In this document: in pieces, positions 32,787 to 43,482 of the stretch | Layout: every line of letters starts with the position of its first letter | Numbering within the stretch: position 1 is the stretch's first letter | DNA from: Teratosphaeria epicoccoides | Lineage: Eukaryota > Ascomycota > Dothideomycetes > Mycosphaerellales > Teratosphaeriaceae | Assembly: GCA_021401465.1 (NCBI GenBank) | Contig: JADDMT010000003.1 | Location: 248,001-312,000, forward strand | DNA: 64,000 nt | Reading direction: 5' to 3' | Translations under genes and position numbers: made by a program | Notes under the pieces: model-generated | The model's database searches: none | What the model saw: only the letters and a program-made list of their open reading frames with translations | What the model was told of the DNA's origin: nothing

Positions 32787-33632
32787 TCCATATGACTGAG
32801 TGTGGGGAAAGGCGATTGGCATGAGCTCAAAGGCCAGCAGTCCGGGAAACGAGTCATCGGCACAGCAGTGGAAAGGCGAAGGAGGCATCTAAAAGTTGCC
32901 ACACAGACATGGCGTTTGCAAGGTCCAAAGCTCAGCTGCTATTGGACATTCTGTCTCGATCGTTTTGCCAGTTTGTTTGGCGCAATGGAAGCCAGGGTAT
33001 GCGGGACTTTCAGTATTTGAGGTCTATATGAAGAGCCCTGGTCAGAGGTTTCGAGCGCCTAAGTCCATCAAATGATCTGCATTCAAGATGGCCACTAAGT
33101 CCTGCAATTTCTTAGAACTACGAGCGGGCGCAAGAGCATGCTCAGCATGGGGTCAATGTAGTTGGAACCGCCATTCGACGATGCTGCTCGACGGCGTCTT
33201 CATCAGTCAACGGTCGGTTGACTGGATGACCTGGCTGACTGCTTGGTGACATAGTGGAATGGATTGATGTTGCTATGACTGCTTGCAATGTTGATTCGAT
33301 CAATCGGCGTTGACTCTACCAGTTGACTGACCGCTTGACTGATGCATCGATCGTTCGTTCAGTCCTCAGCGTCAGCGCATCAAACATGGACGATCTATAT
33401 AGACTTTGGCTCTGGTTCAACACTCGCCCTTGGACGCGAGAGCATTAATCCGATGTAAGTTGCAGGCGTAGGTAAATGTATGTGGGTCTGGCAGTTGTGG
33501 GATTGAACCAATCACAGGGAGCCCAACAGCTTCTCGAACACCTCGGCTCATGCCTACAAATGTAAAGCAATACTCAATCTCCTCGTTCAGGATCCAAGAT
33601 GGCCTTTCTACCAACACATCTCTTTTGCACCA
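32787..33632. other. intergenic stretch with a dispersed repeat copy
   Basis: It contains the TTGACTG-rich repeat copy at 33201-33343 (listed separately). The right end, about 33400-33632, is probably amidase promoter. Otherwise nothing is recognised. Confidence 0.5.
33201..33343. repeat. degenerate dispersed repeat, copy A
   Basis: Four short blocks occur here in the same order as at 47690-47859: CATCAGTCAAC (33201), GCTTGCAATG (33281), GTTGAC (33309) and TTGACTGAT (33335). The sequence is full of GTTGACT/AGTCAAC words. It includes an inverted repeat at 33204-33224 (8-base arms CAGTCAAC / GTTGACTG around GGTCG). Confidence 0.55.
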
Positions 33633-35448
33633 ATGGCCGAGCTGTGGAAAGATATCGCTACTCGTAAGCAGAAAGAACGAGCTGATCGGATCCCTCACGC
33701 CTGGCGTCTCCCTCCGTCCGCAGCCAACGACAGAGACAATGTGCTGGACGTGCCTGGACAATGTGGCATCCTTTCTGCAGATGAGCTACGCATAACCGAG
33801 CAATACGATGCTACAGCACTCATTCAGGCACTTGCCAGCAGGAGCCTCACTTCTGTGGCCGTTGTGAAAGCTTTCTGCAAGCGAGCAGCATTGGCCCAGC
33901 AACTCACGAATTGCCTGACTGAAATCTTCTTCGACGACGCTCTTGCAAGAGCTGAGTATCTCGATGCGCATCTATGGAAACATGGGAAGCCCATGGGTCC
34001 TCTTCACGGCTTGCCGATGTCACTCAAGGACACATTCAAGGTCAAAGGCTACGATGCTTCTGTCGGCCTAGCAAGCCTATGCTTCAAACCTGCCACATCG
34101 AATTCGACTCTCGTTGATCTTCTGCTCGAACAAGGCGCAATTCTGTACTGCAAGACCAATGTGCCACAGACTATGATGGCCTTGGACTCTCATAACAATG
34201 TGTTTGGGAGAACCACCAACCCTTTGAACAGAGACCTGACTGCCGGCGGCAGCTCGGGAGGCGAGGGTGCCCTCATCGCCATGAAAGGTAGCCCCATTGG
34301 AATTGGGACAGATGTTGGTGGTAAGCTAAGAGCTCTAAGCTGCGGTCATATATGCCACCGTCCGCTTGTATTTATCTGACACATCGTGCGTAGGTAGCAT
34401 CAGGATACCCGCTCTATGCAACGGACTCGTGGGCTTCAAGCCAAGCCATGGACGTGTGCCATTCGCTGGACAAGAAGGCGGCAACGCACCTGGAAGTAGC
34501 AAGCTTGCAATCGAGGCGACAGCCGGCCCAATCGTCCGAAATGTCAGGGATGCCGAGCTGCTCCTCAAAGTCATTGGTCAATCATCACCGCATCTACTAG
34601 ATCCAGATGTCATACCACAGTCGTGGCATCAGCAAAATTCAATTCGCACAATAACGGCCTCGAACAAAGCTTTGAAAATAGGTATAGCACGTACGGACGG
34701 CCATTCAACTCCTCTGCCGCCAATCCAGCGCCTCGTGGATGAGGTATCCCATCGTCTTCGCTCATCATCGCTACTTCTGTCCGAAGCCATCGAGGTCTTT
34801 GATGTGGACATCTCTTCTTTCGGCAAGGACATCTTGAAAACCTTCAACGGCCTAATGTCAATCGACGGTTCCAACAACTGGTTCGACTTGCTGGAACCGA
34901 CAGGTGAGCCATTATCGCCCTGGCTCTCCTCACGCATCCGACGTAGACCCAAAAAGGCTCTCGATGAAATCAAGAAGCTGCAAGGACAGAAACTCGACTT
35001 CCAAACAAGACTCGTGGACATCTGGAAGGAGAGCGGTGGCTACTGGAGCACACCCGACAGCAAAGCAAGGAAAGGCGACAGAGTGATTGATGTGATCATA
35101 AGTCCCGCCGCACCGCATCCCGTTGCGCCTACAGACAGGTGGAACACAGCGAATTATACTGCAATGTTCAATCTATTGGACTACCCAGCTGGAGTCATAC
35201 CTGTGCGGACATTTCAAGAAGCGGATATGCAGGGAGAAGTGCCGAGCTCGCCCCCGATGAACGGCTGGGATAAGATCAATCGCGAGCTTTGGACGAATGT
35301 TGATAGGAAGCTTTATTTGGGTAGTCCGCTTAGTATTCAGGTGGTTGCGCCGAAGTTGATGGATAGGAAGTTGGTGGAGGTCATGGCGGTTTTGGAGAAG
35401 GCGCTGGCACCGTTGCGCTCGAGCCCCGCGAGCAGTAGTAAGCTATGA
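33633..35448 (+). CDS. amidase (amidase signature family) with C-terminal SKL
   Basis: Exons 33633-34320 and 34394-35448 encode 580 aa; the intron (gtaagc..cgtag) splits a Gly codon in DVGG/SIRIPA. The Ser-cisSer-Lys triad is complete: Lys132 in MSLKDTF, cis-Ser208 in AGGSSGGEG and nucleophile Ser231 in GTDVGGSIRIPA. The start MAELWKDIATRKQKERADRI and the length are those of fungal acetamidase/general amidase proteins, which hydrolyse amides to acid and ammonia. The substrate cannot be read. The protein ends SSSKL, a perfect type 1 peroxisomal targeting signal, so peroxisomal location is likely. The gene is convergent with DUS1. Confidence 0.93.
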
Positions 35449-35688
35449 GGTAGCTATTATCGTGACATGAAGCCGGAGATTTGATACTGCTATCGATGGA
35501 CGGTAATCTAGGTGCTCATGCATGGCAGCATTGTCCAGAGTCGCGATGGTAAGTAGATGCCCACGTCTTTGAGCACCGTGACAGGGTTGGGCACGACAGC
35601 ATGCGCTTGCGGTACCATAAAGCTACAGGGAACCGTCATTGGAGCAGTGATCGATTGACTGACCGACAGGCGCGGCTGGCATCGCATT

Positions 35689-37626
35689 CTAGCCGAAGAC
35701 CATGCCCTGCCGCGGCACAATATCTGCACCATCGTTCTCGAGATTCGGGACCTGGTTCTTGACCTCTCTTGGCAATTCCTCAATTGTCCCACCAGGCAGT
35801 GGACCAGCCTTCCTCTCTTCATCAGCCTGCTGCTGGATCACAACACCGTTCTCCACCACTCCAGCCGCTAAGCCATGACCATCGACGCCCAAAGCTGCTC
35901 TACCGCTGACCTGGTCCTGCATCTTCGCTTGCTCAAGCTTTTTAAGCTCCTTCTTACTCAGCTGCATACTGCCTTTCTCAAGCGCCTCCTTTGGCAACGG
36001 ACGCACATACGGCTGACAGATGAAATACGGGCGCTTGCATCTCCGCACTGCCCCATCCGAGCTCTCGCTTGCATCTTTATGCTCACAATTGGCTGCATCA
36101 TTGAGACCATATTCAGCTTCGAACTTCGCTGGACCAGCCTCATACTCCAGAATGCCTTGTTTGACAGCCTCGGTGGTCAGTTTTAGCACGTTCTCGTAGG
36201 CATCAATGTCCCCGGCTTTGCTTCGTGCTAGAGCGTCACGAACGTTGTGGTGTCTGGAGACTAATGGTCGCAAAATGTGAAAGCAGTGGGCTTGCATCGC
36301 CACCAAATTCGGATTGGTGCATTTCTCAACCTTGACTGTCTCCTTGAACTTCTTGGCCTCAGCTTTGCGTTGCTTTTTCGATATTTGTGGGGTTGCGGTT
36401 GCTGGTACTTCATCTTCTGCAGGGCGCTTATTGTTCTCGTTGATGCTAGGGGCAGAATCTCGCTTTGATTGACCGTCGGATGGTATGAATAATGGATGCC
36501 TCTTCGGCGGTTCCTGCCCTAAAACATATCTGTGAATGATGTCCATGTACCTTCTCAACACGGCATCACATCTATAGCCGCCTTTGCCGTCTCGCCCTCG
36601 CCAGTACTCTCTGCCTTCGTCACCGACGGGCGGCGGTGGTGCAAATATGCTCGGGTCGTACAGATTCCCTTCAGCACTCATCACGCCATCGACACCAGTT
36701 TCGTCCAGGCACTTCTGCACATCATCGTGCTGGAGGATGTTGCCATTCGCAAAGATCACCGTATCTTTTGGTACATTGTCTCTGATGTATCGTATCACAG
36801 AGTAGTCCGCCAGCCCAGTATTATGGCCCTTCTGCTCCCTCTGCCGGCCATGAACCGTCAAGATACTGGCGCCCGCGCTCAATATCATCTTCGCATACGC
36901 TAGACTCTTCTCCTTCGTCTCTTGTATTCGTATCTTGGCGGTCACGGGTATGTCCAACTCCTTGCGCAGCCTGTTGATAAGGGTGTAAATCGTATCCCAA
37001 TCTTCCTGCAGGAAAGCGCCGTAATGCCCTCTCTTTGCAATGCCCTGTGGACAACCGAGATTCAAATCCACAGCATCGCAGTATGGCTGTACCACCTTCG
37101 CAGCTTGCAAGAGAGCGTCCGGGTCATTGGCGCAGAACTGCACAAACAGTGGACGATCGAATGCCGGATTACCGTCCAGATAGCGGTCGTCCGGCTTGAT
37201 TGTGCCCTCCACATGGGATAGCTCTCCCGGCGCGGCCATGGCAAGAGGCGGCTTGAGCGGCTCGAAGTGCTGTTGCCGATACTTGGACGATGCTGCGAAC
37301 AGCTTGGCGTGGAACATTGGGCTGTACGCCAGTATCGACGTGCGCAACTCCGGAGGCAGGAACGATCGCGTGAGCAGGCGCCAGGCGAATTCGGACTGGT
37401 CGACCATGGGGGCGACAATGTGCTTCGGGCTGCCGATCGAGTCGTAGAATGCGCGGCCGTGCAGCTTCGGCGTGGGCGTCGATGTGGCCATGACGGAGAA
37501 CTTTGCTGCGGTGGCGTGGGAGAGAAGTGGAGAGTATGCGATCGGCCTCAAGCCTGGTTTGCCTGTGCCACAGCGCCGCCGTCCAGCGGCAAGTGAGAGC
37601 GTGCGGGAGAGAGTCGAGTCCAGCAT
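35689..37626 (-). CDS. dus1: tRNA-dihydrouridine synthase 1 (DUS1)
   Basis: This is a single exon of 645 aa from the ATG at 37626. The Dus TIM-barrel core starts at about residue 65 with HIVAPMVDQSEFAWR. It carries NLGCPQGIAKRGHYGAFL (the conserved catalytic-cysteine region), a KIRI strand, ILTVHGRQREQKG and ANGNI. The enzyme reduces uridines 16/17 of the tRNA D-loop with FMN and NADPH. A second in-frame ATG at 37491 (residue 46, MATSTPTPKL) starts just before the core. Residues 1-45 are rich in Arg, Ser and Leu with a single acid, like a mitochondrial presequence. The C-terminal 270 residues are a low-complexity, Lys/Glu-rich extension longer than usual. The gene is divergent from the membrane protein gene. 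Confidence 0.92.
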   Translation of the reverse strand: MLDSTLSRTLSLAAGRRRCGTGKPGLRPIAYSPLLSHATAAKFSVMATSTPTPKLHGRAFYDSIGSPKHIVAPMVDQSEFAWRLLTRSFLPPELRTSILAYSPMFHAKLFAASSKYRQQHFEPLKPPLAMAAPGELSHVEGTIKPDDRYLDGNPAFDRPLFVQFCANDPDALLQAAKVVQPYCDAVDLNLGCPQGIAKRGHYGAFLQEDWDTIYTLINRLRKELDIPVTAKIRIQETKEKSLAYAKMILSAGASILTVHGRQREQKGHNTGLADYSVIRYIRDNVPKDTVIFANGNILQHDDVQKCLDETGVDGVMSAEGNLYDPSIFAPPPPVGDEGREYWRGRDGKGGYRCDAVLRRYMDIIHRYVLGQEPPKRHPLFIPSDGQSKRDSAPSINENNKRPAEDEVPATATPQISKKQRKAEAKKFKETVKVEKCTNPNLVAMQAHCFHILRPLVSRHHNVRDALARSKAGDIDAYENVLKLTTEAVKQGILEYEAGPAKFEAEYGLNDAANCEHKDASESSDGAVRRCKRPYFICQPYVRPLPKEALEKGSMQLSKKELKKLEQAKMQDQVSGRAALGVDGHGLAAGVVENGVVIQQQADEERKAGPLPGGTIEELPREVKNQVPNLENDGADIVPRQGMVFG

Positions 37627-37919
37627 ACGCTCGCTATTGCTGATGATAACTTGGCTCACAAGCAAGTCAAACCAACGTGCCGAGTCAGCTCCGAGCTGAG
37701 AATTCCCTCTGCCATTCTTGGCTCATTCATCACGTTCCTCGCAGCGGCGCGGGACCACCGCGAGACGAGAATGATCGGCATAGCTGTCGACTCCCATTAG
37801 TTCGATCCTTCGAGCCTCTCGCTTTTTACACGTGCGTCGCCTGGTATCATACAGCTACAAGGAACATCACTGACAAGATCCCAATTTCCTTCGCATTCCT
37901 CGCTAGACCAGAGCACAGC
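37627..37919. promoter_or_regulatory. divergent promoter, DUS1 / membrane protein
   Basis: These 293 bases separate the start codons of DUS1 (-) and the membrane protein gene (+), so both promoters must lie here or overlap the genes. No specific element is recognised. Confidence 0.4.
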
Positions 37920-38890
37920 ATGGCGTCGCAATCGCAGTCAGAAGCCAGCTGGAGAGCCATCTCTACCACTGTGCTCATCTACGCGATAGGAGAGCTTATT
38001 GCTCATCACCTGCTTGTTGGCAAAATGACTGCGAATATACCGGATGATCTACGCCCAGAGCCTGACCCATTACAAGAACTGACGACAGGCCATTTGCATT
38101 TCTACGCCAAGCACCTTCCTAAGGTTTTCTTCGCCACGTTAGGACGGGCCATCAGGGACTACGAGTGGCAGAGCTGGTTGGAACGAAAATACCCTGGTTG
38201 GGTTCTGGGTAGTGGACGCCACGAAGCCATGGTCTACTCAGAAGCCAACGCAGAGAAATTGCGGGATATCCTTGAGGACGACGAATTGCAAGAACAAATG
38301 CTCGAACGGCTCATCGCGAGCGGCAAAGCGCAACGTCCTTCACCTTGGCTCAATACCGTGGCGAAATGGTTCCTAGACAATTGCATTGCGGTGACCGCGT
38401 TTGGTCTGATAAACGCATTGACGTCCAGCCTCTGGGCTGGGGATCCCTCTATCCTTTTCTCATTCTTGACCATCGTAAGTCTCAGCTTCGCTCCAAAGAG
38501 AGCAACGAAAGCTAACAACACCAGCACATGTGGGTCACACCGCTGCTGCACTTCTTCAGCATCAAGCCGCTCGTCTCTTTCATCTCCTTCATCTTCGTAC
38601 CGGTGCAACATCGCATTACGGTCCTTGCAGGAGTGGACGTGGTCGCGAGCGTGTTTCTGAGCGTCTTCCTGAATGGAGCTGCGGCATGGATTGTCAGCCA
38701 GGACTGGGCAGTTGAGCTTATGAGGAATGCTAGTGCTACCGCTGAGAATTTGAGCAATACGACTGTGGAGTTCGACGGAGTCAAGTTTGTGGAGGCTGGA
38801 AATGTGGTGAGTCTCGGTGAATCTGCAGGAACAGGGGAGAACGGCACAATTGCATGGAAAGGTGCCAGAGCTTTGGGCGACGAGCTTTGA
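37920..38890 (+). CDS. multispan membrane protein of unknown function
   Basis: Exons 37920-38474 and 38525-38890 encode 306 aa; the phase-0 intron is gtaagt..ccag. A hydrophobic segment lies near the N-terminus (AISTTVLIYAIGELIAHHLL). A charged region of about 110 residues follows (DDELQEQMLERLIASGKAQR). Then come several membrane segments: FLDNCIAVTAFGLINAL, FSFLTIHMWVTPLLHFF, LVSFISFIFVPV and VVASVFLSVFLNGAAAWIV. The C-tail is hydrophilic, with NATA, NLSN and NGT N-glycosylation-type sequons. I do not recognise the family and propose no function. Confidence 0.75.
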
Positions 38891-38984
38891 TGGTACGAAG
38901 TGGGAGAATGGTGCAAGGACGGCGAAGAGTTTGACTCAGGATGGGGCCGTATAGTAGTAGCAGATGCTACAGGGCCGGAGCTGA

Positions 38985-39608
38985 ATGCTGGTACCCAAGG
39001 AAAGCTTCGAGAAGATCCTCCACGAGTGTACCCAATGGAGCATCACCAATCTCATTGTCCATTCTAGCATTGTCCCCGGTAGCCTCCCTAGGGGAAGGAC
39101 ACACATCGAAGGACCGTCTGCGCACTTGTACACGACTGAAGTCGGCGAGGACACGGTGTGGGGCCTGGCCGTGATGGACATGCCATTGCCAACTTATGAT
39201 CCGCAGCTTCACGAAGGGCTTAGACGGAGCTTAAGCACACTGAAGAGTCTTGGCTTGTCATTCATTTACCATGAGGTGGACGAATACAATTTGCCGAAGG
39301 ACGGCAACGGCAAGCCGAGAGATTTTGACGAGTTCATGCAAGGACTGTCGCCCCGCTGTGGATATCTCAAACTTGTATTCGGCGGAGATGACAGTCCAGA
39401 CCATCAACGATTCGACGAAGTGGCACTGTCGTGCACGAATTTTGCCAATCGCCCGGAACATCTTGCTCGTCTCGAATTGTGGCACGTCGCGATGAGAGAA
39501 CCGCCCCTGACGACGTTTCTCAGGCGCATGCTTCCACTTGGGACTTTGATTCATTGGCATTGCCGCTCCATAAATGGCAAGATTGCTCCGAGTCACGCCA
39601 TGGATTGA
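38985..39608 (+). CDS. hypothetical protein or gene fragment, F-box/LRR-like end
   Basis: An open frame of 207 codons starts 94 bases after the preceding stop. The composition is protein-like, with even hydrophobic spacing (YTTEVGEDTVWGLAVMDMPL). The end (ARLELWHVAMREPPLTTFLR followed by LPLGTLIHWHC) resembles the leucine-rich last part of fungal F-box-type proteins. No F-box is visible. The start sits in the middle of what would be the middle part of such a protein, so this may be a truncated copy. Without a homologue search I cannot decide between a small real gene and a fragment. Confidence 0.4.
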   Translation: MLVPKESFEKILHECTQWSITNLIVHSSIVPGSLPRGRTHIEGPSAHLYTTEVGEDTVWGLAVMDMPLPTYDPQLHEGLRRSLSTLKSLGLSFIYHEVDEYNLPKDGNGKPRDFDEFMQGLSPRCGYLKLVFGGDDSPDHQRFDEVALSCTNFANRPEHLARLELWHVAMREPPLTTFLRRMLPLGTLIHWHCRSINGKIAPSHAMD

Positions 39609-40631
39609 GATGTTCGAAAGCATATCCACTTGAAACCATCTATCATGTCTTTGCGAGTGTGCGCACCGTCTTGATTTTGACAGCGGTGTTACATTTCCTG
39701 AAGGCTGCCGAGTTTGTCCAGCTGTCCAACCGACGGGCCTGCGACGGGGATGCCGACTCCGCCTGGGCACTCGCGAGCATGTTACATTCGAGTCCAATGA
39801 TGGATCGGTACCGGAGCATTTTGATGTCTCGAGGTTTGATAGGATCCGCTTCGTGTGTAGACAGATGCTTGCACATGTAAGCATTAAGCTCTGAGGACAA
39901 AAGTCTGGACTCCGCAAATGGGATCAGTTCACCGCGCAGCAAGCCGTCATACTGGAGTCAACGAGGATCCTCTTCTCTTTATATATGACCTGACTGGAGC
40001 GCACGATGAGTTGTACAGCTTCCAATGACTTCATCGACATTAGATCAAGGAGTCTCCAAGGTCCTTACTGCTTTGATGTATGGAGTGTTGAGGGTTGGCT
40101 ACAGGGTTGAAGTCATGATCACTTAATGCCTAAGCGTTCAGTGAAGTACGCGCGGGTCTTAGTCAGGGCCTGCTGTCGTCCAGACAAAGCTATGTTGATT
40201 CGAATTGAGACGGTGCGGTCGCTATCGACTAAAACTCAGACCACTCGAGAGTCAAGCGGTGGAGCACTCGAAACCGCAAATGCACGTGCCTTCGCTCAGC
40301 TCGGTGCGCCTATTACGCATTATATGCTTGACACCACAACACATTCGGGCATGAGAAGGCTCGTGTGCATTGAGATCAGTGCGAGTAGCGACTTGCAGAA
40401 GGCTGCATGTGCTTGCACGAGGGAGTAGCGACGTTCCTTCCGCATTCGATCTTCGCGGTCCGTGCTGAGCGGCTTCAAGAAACTATTTAAGATTTGCTTG
40501 TCTGCCCCAGTCTCTTCCCTTTCATCGCACGACTTCCACCTTTGGCAAACGACAAAAATCGTTCATCGACGAGCAGCACTCCACATATCCTCAAGCTACT
40601 TCCAAGTCTATACACCCTAACCACCATCATC
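39609..40631. other. 1-kb stretch, nothing recognised
   Basis: It runs between the doubtful ORF and the secreted-protein gene. The last part (about 40480-40631, CT-rich leader ending CACCATCATC) is its promoter and leader; ATTTAAG near 40485 may be a TATA-like element. There is no other feature. Confidence 0.45.
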
Positions 40632-41239
40632 ATGGCTTGCAAGTCCCTCATCACGGCTGTGCTTGCCAGTGCCGCCATCGTCGGCGTTGCCTCTGGTAAC
40701 TCAGTAATTGTCAAGAAGGAGATCAACCCCCAGCAGAACCCACCGAGCGTATATACCTTGGCTCTGCATGTACTCATCAGTGCTGAATAGCAACACAGTT
40801 CCCTCAGCCCGTCGGCGAGCAATCCTGCATCGCCCACGATTTCGCGTCCAGTCCCGTCTCCGTCGACTACCAGATTGGCATAGGCCAGTCGTGGAAGGAC
40901 TTCCGCAACACCGGCTGTAAGCAAAAGCATTGCACGACTGCGCTAAGAATCTGACTGACCGAGAGCTCTCGTCTTTCCAGGCGGCAAGCTGCACGACGAC
41001 ATGAATACAGGCGCGAAGATTGACGGCGATTGGACCGTTTCCAACTGGGTCTGCGAGGAGATGTACGACAGCGACGACCAGATATATGTCTCCTTCCGTG
41101 CATCAAACACGGGTCACAGCGTCACCATCAACGAGATCTTGGCGACTACCTTCCGCAAGATCAACGGGTTCAACTGTGAGTCATGCATATAGTGCTCGTG
41201 GAGGATAAGATTTGACCTCTTCTAGGCCCCGACTCCTAG
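40632..41239 (+). CDS. small secreted protein with four mature cysteines
   Basis: Four exons, 40632-40748, 40799-40916, 40981-41175 and 41226-41239, encode 147 aa. The last exon is only 14 bases (completing Cys, then PDS and stop), and three GT..AG introns keep the frame. Residues 1-22 form a clear signal peptide (SLITAVLASAAIVGVASG, likely cleaved before NSV). The mature part has four Cys at 49, 79, 103 and 144, which could form two disulfides. It is polar (SWKDFRNTG, GAKIDGDWTVSNWVC) and ends FNCPDS. Size, secretion signal and Cys content fit effector-like or cell-surface proteins of plant-associated or environmental fungi. No known domain is recognised, so the function is open. Confidence 0.85.
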
Positions 41240-42147
41240 ACGCTATTTTGTCGCTGCCTTCTCTTTAAAGTGCGCTCGGCCTTTTCATCCCATGTGGAGA
41301 TTTGGGTGGCAAGTAGTATGAGAAGGTAAAGGACAACTTCGACAGCGATCGGTATGATTGTCACTGGGGTGAGTTTTTTTCAATGGGGGCTTTGACTGCT
41401 ATGGGCGGGCTCTTCGGCAGTACCCAAAAAGCAGCATGCTGTGATCATTGATTGACTTCGACCTGCGAATGCTAGATTGGCGGCATTGCAGCTATTCTAG
41501 CGGCGTTTCCATAGGTCCAAAATCAAGCACGTAGGCGTTCAGAAATTCCTCCAAATTGACCTTCTTCTCCAGCCGTGTCAATATTTCAGGTCGCAGGCTG
41601 TGCGGCGGATAATGACCGTACTTTTGAGGACATGCAAGCCAGCAGGACCTGGGCTGCTTAAACTGATACAGACCAGCGAAATTTCCAGGTGAGGCCCCCA
41701 GCACTGTACTGTGGCAGACCGCTTGTTTCCTTGAGCAACGCCAAAAGGTCAGAACACAAGGTCCTGCATAAATTATCAATCCAAGAACAGTCTAGGCATG
41801 ACCTAGCTCACTTTACAGTGAGCATTCCTGGTCGTTTGAAGCTGGCTTGCGTTGGTCCTGCCTAGGGCAAAGTCAGAGTCTCTGTTGACATGGCCGCGCT
41901 ATTGCTTCACGTTCAGAGGGTTGTCATGCGCTGACGACAGAAAGCATAGATTTGACCATACTTTGCACGCTGCCATGGCTTTAGAGCGTGAAGTGCTGAT
42001 CGATACTCGGGCCGCCGGCTTGAGCTCGGAACACGCGGAACATCCCGCCTGCCGGCACGCCACGCCAAGAACGATCGAAATCCGCTTCACGAACACGATA
42101 ACAGTCCTCCAACGCTGCCGGTATCGTCAGCAAACATCACCGCCAAG
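41240..42147. other. 0.9-kb stretch, nothing certain
   Basis: An ORF at 41492-41779 (-, 95 codons, ending FLNAYVLDFGPMETPLE) is mildly protein-like but lacks an ATG near its start and has no recognisable neighbour exon. The right end is the promoter and leader of the uS13 gene. Confidence 0.45.
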
Positions 42148-42795
42148 ATGTCGCTCGTCTCTGGCGAGAAGTCCAACTTCCAGTATATTCTGCGTCTCCT
42201 CAACACCAACGTACGTGGCTCCCTTGAGACTTCGCGAGATGGCAAAGGCGAACGTGAAAAGAATGGAGGATACGCGGCGAGGACATACGATGGGCAGGGA
42301 GGATATGGACACTGACGAGGATAATTCTCCAGGTCGATGGCAAGCAGAAGGTCATGTACGCCTTGACCAAGATCAAAGGTGTCGGTCGCCGTTACAGCAA
42401 CTTAGTCTGCAAGAAGGCCGATGTCGACCTCAACAAGCGGTACATCTCATCGAGATCCCATCATGCCCGCCATTCGGATACTAACAGGCAACCATAGCGC
42501 CGGCGAGCTTACTTCTGAAGAACTCGAGCGCATTGTCACCATCATCCAGAACCCGACGCAGTACAAGATCCCCACTTGGTTCCTCAACCGTCAACGCGAT
42601 ATTGTGGACGGTAAGGACTATCAGGTTCTCGCCAACGGTGTAGACAGCAAGTTGCGTGAGGATTTGGAGCGCCTGAAGAAGATCCGCGCGCACAGGGGTT
42701 TGAGGCACTACTGGGGCCTCCGTGTTAGGGGTCAGCACAGCAAGACGACTGGCAGGAGGGGCAGGACTGTCGGTGTGTCCAAGAAGAAGGGTTAG
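42148..42795 (+). CDS. rps18: 40S ribosomal protein S18 (uS13)
   Basis: Exons 42148-42210, 42333-42439 and 42498-42795 encode 155 aa. The introns are gtacgt..ccag and gtacat..catag, the second splitting an Arg codon. The sequence is unmistakable: MSLVSGEKSNFQYILRLLNT, KIKGVGRRYSNLVCKKADVD, PTQYKIPTWFLNRQRDI and LRHYWGLRVRGQHSKTTGRR, with the end GVSKKKG. uS13 sits in the head of the 40S subunit, contacts P-site tRNA and bridges to the 60S subunit. The 122-base first intron is long for this window, as is common in ribosomal protein genes. The gene is convergent with eS25. Confidence 0.97.
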
Positions 42796-43482
42796 TGGTG
42801 TTGCAGGTGTTGAACTCGAGGAGTGGAACCTGGAGTGGAAGGTGCTGCTTGGGTGCTGCACTTCGGGAATGCATCTGATGGGTGCTCTGATGCGGTGTCA
42901 TGAAGATGCCCAGCTGCCGGCGATTGCAGTGACATGCGCTTGTGCGTGTACCTAGCCAAGCCCTAGCCAAACAACATGCAAATGGTTTTCACGAACACAC
43001 TTGTGCAAATCGGAGAAAAATAGCCCTTTGCTCAACTTTCGTTGTCTGGTGATCTGTCGTCTGGGCTTTTCTGCTGCTCCTGCATTTGCCCAAACCATAC
43101 GGTCTATTTCTCGTTACCTCTCACCGACCTCAAGTACATCGACTGTTGAGGGTTCGAGGCGTAGGTCATTAGATGCCCACCATCGCCAGGCCGGACGCTG
43201 CAGCACGGAGCCTTTCTTATGTCACAGCATCCTCGTTTGCCCTCACATATGATTTAACGTCTGCTTGTAGCAACATCTGATTGCAAGCAGGGGAAAAATT
43301 GAGATTGAGAAGGTCATGATTGGGAGTGGGTCGAAAATGCTTTGCTGTTACTACAGACTGTGCGTCTAGTCGTGGCGTCAGCTGCCACAAAAGCCCTCTG
43401 GCTTCAAAACACCCATTCGTGCGCCATCAGGTCTCTGAGATCTGCATTGCAATTCCGGCCTTCCTCTTCACGATATCAGAGT
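42796..43482. other. convergent intergenic stretch
   Basis: It lies between the 3' ends of two ribosomal protein genes, uS13 (+) and eS25 (-). Short ORFs only; nothing recognised. Confidence 0.5.

Noticed and set aside
41492..41779. 95-codon minus-strand ORF ending FLNAYVLDFGPMETPLE
   Set aside because: It opens with a TTG, and the only ATG is near its end. No acceptor-linked upstream exon could be proposed, so evidence for a gene is too thin.
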